From contig JBNGIS010017032.1 of assembly GCA_049999725.1 (NCBI GenBank), positions 1 to 64,000 of the forward strand: a DNA stretch of 64,000 nucleotides, written 5' to 3'. The notes under the pieces were generated by a model. That model ran no database searches and was not told the DNA's origin. It was given only the letters and a program-made list of their open reading frames with translations. Numbering within the stretch: the first letter of the stretch is position 1; every line of letters starts with the position of its first letter. Both the position numbers and the translations under genes were made by a program. This stretch comes from Haplomitrium mnioides. Taxonomy: Eukaryota > Marchantiophyta > Haplomitriopsida > Calobryales. Shown here piece after piece: positions 57,816-64,000 of the stretch.

Positions 57816-58250
57816 AAAATCTGAAGCAAAGATTAAGTACCGCTCCAATTATGGCTATTCTGGATTGGTCAAAGAAATTTCACATTTATATCGACACGTC
57901 TGGGACTGCAAAAGGGGTGGTCTTGAGCCAGAAACGGCCTCAGAAGGAAGAGCATCTAATTTATTATGCGAGCAGAAAACTCTCTATCCCTGAATGAAAC
58001 TAGCATACGACAGAGAGGGAGGGTCTGGGTATGATTTATGTTGTTTAGAAGTTCAGACATTATCTACTGGGATATCCATTTATCTTTCACACCGATCATA
58101 ACGTACTGAAATACATTATAAACAAGCTCGATTTATCTAGGAGGTTAGCAAGATGGATTTTGCTTCTGCAAGAGTTTGAATTCGAAGTTCATGTGAGACC
58201 TGGGAAGGGGCATGCCAACGCAGATTTTTTGTCAAGATTGCAAGGAGAGC
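57816..58250 (+). pseudogene. R5 RNase H
   Basis: FHIYIDTSGTAKGVVLSQKR (Asp 1), HLIYYASRKLSIPE, TEREGLGMIYVV (Glu), PFIFHTDHNVLKYI (Asp) and VRPGKGHANADFLSRLQGE at the end. Two or three stops (one TGG to TAG-like). Confidence 0.88.
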
Positions 58251-59596
58251 CAGCCCTAGAAAGAGTGAATGATCAATTAGCTAATGAACATTTGTTCATT
58301 GTTTCCAAAGAATTGGAGTTTAAAGAAATTATTGATTATTTGCAGTATCAAGTGATGCCTAAAGGGATGAGCCCTGAGAAGAGAGCAATCTTCCAACATA
58401 AGATGTCTGCTTACACTATGTTTCGAGGAATCTTATATAAATTGGAGCCAAATGAGGTACTTCGGAGATGTGTAGAGGGAGAAGATCGAAAGAAGGTGAT
58501 TTCCGCTTTCCATGAGGATATGGAGGAATGCCATTTTGCGACCAGCAATACGGTAAAGAAGATCCTTGAAAGTCGTTACTGGTGGCCGAAGATGAACAAA
58601 GAAGTGGCTGAGTTTGTCAAGAAATGTGATTTGTGCCAATGCATCGGACAGCCAACTGCCATGTCCCATTGGCTACTAACCCCGATTTCGCCCCAAGCTC
58701 CATTTGAGAAGTGGGGGATTGACTTTGTCGGTCCTATCCAACCAACAGCAAGATAGACCCATAATCGATATATCCTAGTAGTGACGGATTATGCTACAAA
58801 GTGGGCCGAAGCGGAACCAGTAAAAAGAGACGCAACATAAGTAGTTGTAGAGTTTTCATTCAACAATATAATCAGTCGATTCGGATGCCCACTGGAGTTG
58901 GTAAGTGATCGAGGAACCCATTTCCTCAATTCTACAATCGAGACCATGACGACAAGATATTTGATTAAACATCGGAAAACAACTCCTTATAATCCAAAAG
59001 CCAACGGACATATGGAGAAGGTAAATGGAATCTTATGTAAAATCTTAAATAAAATTGCCGTAGCAGATAAAATTTTCTGGGGAAAGAAGGTTGCTGCAGC
59101 ATTATGGGCGTATCGGACTACGGAGAAGATTACAACGAAGAAAACTCCTTATTTTCTCGTTTATAGAATGCATGTTATTATGTCGGTGGAGCTGGCAATT
59201 CCGACGTTGCAAATCCAGATCACATACAAGAAAAAAGTGGAAGAGAGTGTATGGGATCAAACCCAGGAGATTTTTTGGTTGGAAGAAGAGAGGACACTGA
59301 GTCTGGAAGCTACTGAAGAGATTCAGTGGCAGCAGAAATGGAGACATGACAAAAATTTAAGGTCAGCGATGGCCAAAGAAGGAGAATTGGTTCTGGTATA
59401 TGATTCGAGATACCAATTATTTCCAGGCAAGCTTCAGACTAGATGGGATGGTCCTTATCAAGTCATCCATGTGTATGAAAATGGATCAATGTCGTTGGCA
59501 ACACTTGATGGGGAATCTCTCCCTACGCGCATCAATGGATACAGATTGAAGAAATACTTCTATGAAGAAGATGCTTGCGAGTACGTTGCGCAATAG
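58251..59596 (+). pseudogene. R5 integrase
   Basis: Zinc finger AFHEDMEECHFATSNTVKKI ... VKKCDLCQ; core with FEKWGIDFVGPIQP (Asp 1), LELVSDRGTHFLN (Asp 2) and PKANGHMEKVNGI (Glu); C-terminal domain LQTRWDGPYQVIHVYENGSM and INGYRLKKYFYEED before TAG 59596. Broken only at about 58754 and 58838. No chromodomain. The catalytic triad is intact. Confidence 0.9.
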
Positions 59597-59608
59597 AGAG
59601 GGGGAGCA
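59594..59608 (+). other. R5 polypurine tract
   Basis: TAGAGAGGGGGAGCA lies immediately before the 3' LTR start TGTGATGC and directly after the integrase stop. Confidence 0.85.
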
Positions 59609-61667
59609 TGTGATGCAGAGTTCAGCGAAGGAATTCAAGAATGAGTTTTTTTTGAGAATTTTTAAAGAAAATTATTCTTGGAGAGAGCTTGAAAGATGGG
59701 AAAATTTGACAAAATCTTTTTTTGGAGGCTTTGAAAGATGTTAATGCAACATCGGATTTTGGATGAGCAAATTTTGGTTCTGGTTCTTAAATATGTGAGT
59801 CCGAAGAGGATTTCAGTGACAGTTCCGAAGAGCGGAGTCGGACTTAAGTCAAAAGTATCTTCGGAAGTTTCCCAACAGTCGGATACGTTTCTGATTTTGG
59901 ATTCGGGAGGGCGCCGTATGTTGTTATTATGAAATCAAGTTGTTAAACGGTTCCCTAGAGGTTTGAAGTGTTTGTTGCTTTCAAACAAGGAAATCATGCC
60001 AAGGAGAGCATGGAGAGCCTCGAGAGTCAAAGGAAGACAAGTTGCTACACAAAGATCGGAGAGGAAAAAGCTATTGTTTGAACCAGAGGTGCCATCAGAG
60101 AGAAGCCCTGTCGAAGTGCTTTCGACAAAGGAGATGAAGGTGAAGGATCTGAAGGGTGGTGGGGAGTTTGTGCCTATGGGGATTTCCTATGACCTGAGGA
60201 AAGTTCTCAGGAGTTGAAGGCTCTGGAAGTTTGTGGGGCCCATTTGGGATCATAACTTGAGAAGTATGATCAGCCAAGGAAATTTTGAAAGGGTGGAGGT
60301 AATGGCTCGAGAGTTGGTGTTCTCCTTTCGAGGAGAATTTGTGCATTATTCGAAAGAAGCGGTGCAGAAGATATATCAGCTTCCTGAAGCCGATGTCCCG
60401 GAAGTAAGGTTGAAGCAAGATGGGCATTTAGCCTATCTTTGCCATGATTCGTCTATAACCAACGACGACTATAAGATTCAAGAAATTAGAGATCTCTTAT
60501 TGCAAGAATTTGTGCATATGTTTGGCACAATTCTTTTTCAGCCAAAGCCCAAACATGTGACCAAGACAAATTTATTTGTCATATTGAATGCATGGAGAGG
60601 GCATACCAAGAGGACGGCGCAATTTATTTATAGTAGAATTTTGATGTATTTTCGGATCAGTTGGGGAAAGAGTCCAGTATTTTGGTACGCTTCGTTTATT
60701 TTACACCATATGGAGGCTAACAGAGTATGCACTCCTGAAGAGCGGGATTTCTTGGAGAAGGATCAGAGAACTATGTCAGAAGAAACTGTATAGGAGGATG
60801 GAGTCCCAAACAAACCAGGAAGGAAGCCCTAGAAAATGTCGTTGATTGATCCCATTCCGAGAGAAAGAGTGGAAATGAGAATTTGTTATTCACCTTATCC
60901 GAAACCTCAGAAGAGGGCCAGAACAGAGTTGAAAGAAATGTGGGTGTCTAAGGAAAGTCCAGCAAGAGTTTGTGGGAAGACGCCAAAGGAAATGGTGGCC
61001 TACCTCTTGGCATGTCGGAAGCTAGGAGAGGGCCGGACAATTGAGATGATTGATCTTGAAGAAGGAAGTGCGGATTGGGGTACAACTTTGGAAGAAATTG
61101 ACGCCCAATGCATGGCACAAGGCAAAGATGAGGAAGAAGAGCCTTCTTTGGATCCAAAACGAGATTCTATGGCAAGTTTAGCAGTAATGCCAAAAGCATT
61201 CGCAGAAGCGGGAGTGGAGGAATCCGATGTAGTGCTGCTAGAGGTGGAAAATGGAAGATCGGGGGAGGGTCTCTTACATCCCATTGAAATTCCAACTATG
61301 GCAGAGGTAAACCTTGCAAGGGTGGACCCATTGGAAGAGGAAGATGAAGAGTCTAGTGATAAGGAGGAGAACCTGAAGTTTGCTTCGAGGGAGTCTTCCG
61401 AGGATCCTCCGATGATTCAAAGGAGAGGAAAAAAGATAGCACAAGAATCCGAAACGGAATCGGAAAATTGGGTAAGCACATACGAGCTTCTAAGGCAGAA
61501 GGTGGAGCTTAAAGAAAGCGTATTGGAAGGAATGATCCGAGAGGAAAGGGAAACCTCAAAAATACTTCGGAAATCCCTAGTGTAGATGAAGAGGGAGAAA
61601 CAACGTGATATTGAGGATGTAACTCAGGTGGATGCTTTGAAGAAGAAAGTAGTGGCGTTGGAAGCTC
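59609..61667 (+). repeat. R5 3' LTR, truncated by MTE-C
   Basis: TGTGATGCAGAGTTCAGCG matches 45547. Alignment continues to GGAAGCTC (61667), which corresponds to 47483 in the 5' LTR, where the uninterrupted sequence goes on as TACTGAAG. About 2 kb of LTR is therefore missing or displaced beyond MTE-C. Confidence 0.92.
59963..61667 (+). pseudogene. LTR-encoded protein, R5 3' LTR copy
   Basis: Longer open segments than in the 5' copy: 186 codons at 60233-60793 (VMARELVFSFRGEFVHYSKE; RTAQFIYSRILMYFRISWGK; SFILHHMEANRVCTPEERDF) and 249 codons at 60836-61585 (MSLIDPIPRERVEMRICYSP; acidic EEEDEESSDKEENLK). Stops lie at 60215, 60791, 60830 and 61584. The C-terminal coiled coil is lost at the MTE-C junction. 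Confidence 0.68.
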
Positions 61668-61817
61668 AACAACCGCTACTTTGAACCAGGAACTGCTACT
61701 GAGTTCCTGTTTCACTTGGTAGTCAATTTTTTTTTTTGTGAAATTCGGCATTCAAAAACATCAAATTTACGACTAAAATCTTATTTTTGAAAAAAAAATG
61801 TTTTTTGTAATCAAAAA

Positions 61818-61917
61818 NNNNNNNNNNNNNNNNNNNNNNNNNNNNNNNNNNNNNNNNNNNNNNNNNNNNNNNNNNNNNNNNNNNNNNNNNNNNNNNNNNN
61901 NNNNNNNNNNNNNNNNN
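61818..61917. other. Assembly gap (100 N) in MTE-C 3' flank
   Basis: Exactly 100 N within AT-rich sequence equivalent to 4650-4870 of MTE-A. Confidence 0.99.
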
Positions 61918-62109
61918 TCAATATTTCTTTATAAAAAATAACTTGAAAAAAAACATTTTAGTTATTCGAATATTCAAAAAAAACTTTGCACCATTTTGAA
62001 TAAACTAAATTCCTAAAAAATGAAATAAAACATATATCTTTTGGTGGAAAGAAACTATAGGAAAACGTAAATATCTAGTCGGATGAAGAATTTAAACCTG
62101 ACTTTGAGC

Positions 62110-62450
62110 ATTGTAGCTAACAAAGTCTATGCAAGCATACACTCCAAACCAAAACCGTAAAGCCTATGCACGCATAGACTCCGAACAAGAATCCTAAATC
62201 CTCTGCGTGCTTAGACTCTGAACAAGAGCAATTAAAGCTAGACACGCTTGGACTTTCAACTAGAATCCTAAAGCTAGAACACGCTAAGATTCTAAACAAG
62301 AACCCTGCAGCTTATGCAAGCATAGACGACGAACAAGAATCCTTTGACCAACGGGTGAAGGTACTCTAAACAACAACCTCACAGCTTAAGCGCACAGGAA
62401 ATCCGAACAAGAATTACAAAGCCTTAATGCGTAAAGACACTAAACAATGT
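62110..62450 (-). repeat. Palindromic minisatellite in MTE-C 3' flank
   Basis: Units with GTCTATGCGTGCATAGGC and similar palindromic cores, spaced about 35-40 bp; reverse-complement counterpart of 4260-4620. Confidence 0.75.
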
Positions 62451-62659
62451 GCAAAGACTCCAAATCATTCTTAGATTAGTAACTGCGTTCAAACCATTCT
62501 TAGACTATCAACTGGGTCAACTTATTCTTAAGAGTCACAATAAACTGAATCGTTAAGAAAAGCTTTGTAATAGATTAAAAGAGCAACAATATAAAACCTT
62601 GGCAAAAAAAGAATTGGAATTTTTTTTTTATTAATGATGAAAAGTGTACAAAATTGTAA

Positions 62660-63277
62660 TCAGACTCTTTCCTCTTCGGGAAGAACTGTCTCATCTAAAT
62701 CTACAAACTGAGCATCTGCAGCCGATTGAGAATCATGTCGAGACTTTCCAGTCCCTAATATGACTACAGAGTCACTAGAAGCACCTGCAGTACCAGGAGG
62801 AACAGGTTCCTTGTGGTAAGCCAAAACTATATGTGACTCCGTCACAGAGGATGGCAAGGAAGCCATCTCCAAAACCCTTTGTGGAATATAAATAGACTAA
62901 CGTCTATCATATTCCACGGTGATGCAATTTCACATCAGCTTAAGAGCACAGACAAGGCCTGTGCTAGACCCAGAGCAGAGATCAAGGATCCAATCTTGAT
63001 CTGTTGATAAATGGTCGATGAAAAAATTATACAGAGCCTGCGGCTTCTGATAAACATTCACATGAGCATCATCTCCTGGATGTTTAAGCTTTGCAGAAAC
63101 TGCAGGGCAGCTAAAAACACTACGCATAGGTTCTCGAGGAAGTCCAGTCGCAAAAGAAGCTTGCAAGTTGAAATTTGCATGCTCCTCTTTCCTTCCTTTG
63201 TCCAATAGCCCACCGTCCAGTACTCGTGGGCATGTGCGATTCTGGGACCACCAGAATGATGTACGATGTTTTTGTCT
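62660..63277 (-). pseudogene. MTE-C exon 4: MTase SAM-binding half
   Basis: Joined in phase 2 to exon 3. Contains AHAHEYWTVGYWTKEGKR, a one-base deletion near 63165 relative to MTE-A, then PREPMRSVFSCPAVSAKLKH, YQKPQALYNFFIDHLSTDQD and WILDLCSGSSTGLVCALKLM. Motif I is DLCSGSS, one step from the DLCSGSG implied by the three copies. Two stops follow (CGA to TGA, CAG to TAG) around 62900-62935, then MEMASLPSSVTESHIVLAYH to PEEERV and the stop at 62660. The splice junction itself now reads TG|A, a stop. Confidence 0.82.
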
Positions 63278-63375
63278 CTGCAAAAAGATAAATAATCACA
63301 TCAAACATTGTAACCAAAATGCAAGAGAAATAAAAAACAAAGAAATCAAAAAATGAAAATAAGAGAACAACTCAC
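63278..63375 (-). other. MTE-C intron 3 (98 bp, phase 2)
   Basis: GTGAGTTG ... TTTTTGCAG on the minus strand, same length, place and phase as MTE-A 3304-3401. Confidence 0.82.
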
Positions 63376-63938
63376 CAGATATCGTGATCAATTGCACAAT
63401 AGATTTTAGAAAGGCCACCCTCGACGAGGCCAAACTGCTGTGAAGAATGAATAATTACAAAGGACCAAAACTCCGAAGTAGTAATCGCCGCAAAAGATGA
63501 TACCATGTCGAAAATGTCATCTTTTGAAAAAGGCTCCGAGTCATCATGCTTACATTCCTTCAGGTTATACCCGTAAGGAATATCAACAACAACCAAAGTG
63601 AAACATCTAGGTTTCACAAGGCCCTTCAATTGTCGAGCATTGGCCTCCCCGTGGACTTGATAAAATGCCACGTTGAGACTGTCGACATAGGAAAGTAAGT
63701 CTTCAGAATCTTCCTCATCTCTAACAACTCCTTCAGCTGTCAGAGATGCAGCACCACTTTGTTGTCGTGATTTCCACTCTCTAGCCTTCTGGTAGTGGAG
63801 AAGAAAAGCCGGAGGGTAAGAAACCAAAGTAGGAGGCTGGTCTTGTTCTTCGAGGGCTTCTTCGACCCCGGATTTCTTCCTCTGTTTCGCAGCTGCTGTC
63901 AATTTCTTAGCTAGCTACCGCTTGAACGTTTTGTCGTC
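63376..63938 (-). pseudogene. MTE-C exon 3: MTase catalytic half
   Basis: 563 bases (187 codons plus 2) from acceptor TTTTTTCAG, in one frame except a single TAG near the start (FKR-stop-LAKK). Contains KSGVEEALEEQDQPPTLVSY, LNVAFYQVHGEANARQLKGL, KPRCFTLVVVDIPYGYN with intact motif IV DIPYG, and FDMVSSFAAITTSEFWSFVI ending in IDHDI. Together with exon 4 it defines a beta-class amino-methyltransferase. The target base is unknown. It is the copy from which a family consensus is best started. Confidence 0.85.
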
Positions 63939-64000
63939 CTGAAAAAAATCAAAACAAAAACATTAGAGAATTAAAAACAAAGAAAGGTTAAAACGATAAA

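Larger units (their letters stand above)
45547..61667 (+). mobile_element. R5: large Ty3/gypsy element with ORF-bearing LTRs
   Basis: 5' LTR 45547-49489, PBS 49499, gag, a 4 kb internal insert with host-gene fragment, protease, RT, RNase H, integrase, polypurine tract and 3' LTR from 59609, cut at 61667 by MTE-C. It is inserted in the DUF7869-like frame. No chromodomain follows the integrase; tRNA-Asp-type PBS and domain style point to the Tat/Athila group. Coding parts carry only scattered stops. Confidence 0.92.
61668..64000 (-). mobile_element. MTE-C: methyltransferase element, copy C (5' part outside window)
   Basis: Minus-strand element whose 3' end, AACAACCGCTACTTTGAACC, joins R5 LTR at 61667/61668. 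Order from the end inward: terminal block, AT-rich stretch with a gap, palindromic minisatellite (62110-62450), exon 4, 98-bp intron, exon 3, then intron 2 running out of the window. It parallels the MTE-A 3' half closely and is the best preserved copy. Confidence 0.85.

Noticed and set aside
1-64000. tRNA or rRNA genes
   Set aside because: No cloverleaf with A and B boxes or ribosomal segment was recognised; tRNA-like text is limited to retroelement primer binding sites.

Overview
The window looks like intergenic DNA of a land plant with a large, transposon-rich nuclear genome. The pointers are plant-type Ty3/gypsy elements primed by tRNA-Asp-like and tRNA-iMet-like sites, chromodomain integrases, a fragment of a plant PRP38-type splicing factor, and nearly complete coverage by old repeats. 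The species cannot be read from the sequence; a gymnosperm or fern would fit, but that is a guess. I see no intact host gene. Three 100-base N runs are scaffold gaps.

Layout, left to right. (1) 1-4936, + strand: element MTE-A, a four-exon gene for a ParB-like domain fused to a beta-class amino-DNA-methyltransferase. (2) 4937-12239, - strand: Ty3 element R1, cut off at its RT/RNase H end where MTE-A begins, with a 3.35 kb LTR. (3) 12240-20795: a satellite with a 309-bp higher-order unit built of 66+66+65+56+56 bp subunits. (4) 20796-39856: a three-deep nest. Chromovirus R2 (-) sits in the satellite (target duplication GAATG), chromovirus R3 (+) sits in the R2 integrase (GTCGT/GTCAT), and Ty3 element R4 (-) sits in R3 (ACGT). 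(5) 39857-40009: the satellite resumes. (6) 40010-42193, - strand: MTE-B, a second, more decayed methyltransferase copy. (7) 42249-45546, - strand: DUE, an element with the same terminus that encodes a DUF7869-like, possibly transposase-related protein. (8) 45547-61667, + strand: Ty3 element R5, with 3.9 kb LTRs that each carry a long ORF, four gag zinc knuckles, and a captured PRP38 retropseudogene. (9) 61668-64000, - strand: MTE-C, a third and better preserved methyltransferase copy inserted in the R5 3' LTR.

The most interesting system is the MTE family. Three copies keep the same exon/intron layout, with splice sites and phases that agree, an intact DIPYG catalytic motif in two copies, and a recoverable DLCSGSGT-type SAM-binding motif. 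MTE-A has an E2F-like site 19 bp upstream of a TATA box. Its introns hold a 24-bp doubly palindromic minisatellite. A common 3' terminus (CCGCTACTTTGAACC...) also ends the neighbouring DUF7869 element. Retained introns imply movement as DNA, not through spliced RNA. My reading is a plant DNA transposon family that carries, or once carried, its own DNA-adenine/cytosine-N methyltransferase. All copies here are broken by stops and frameshifts, so any activity would have to come from copies elsewhere.
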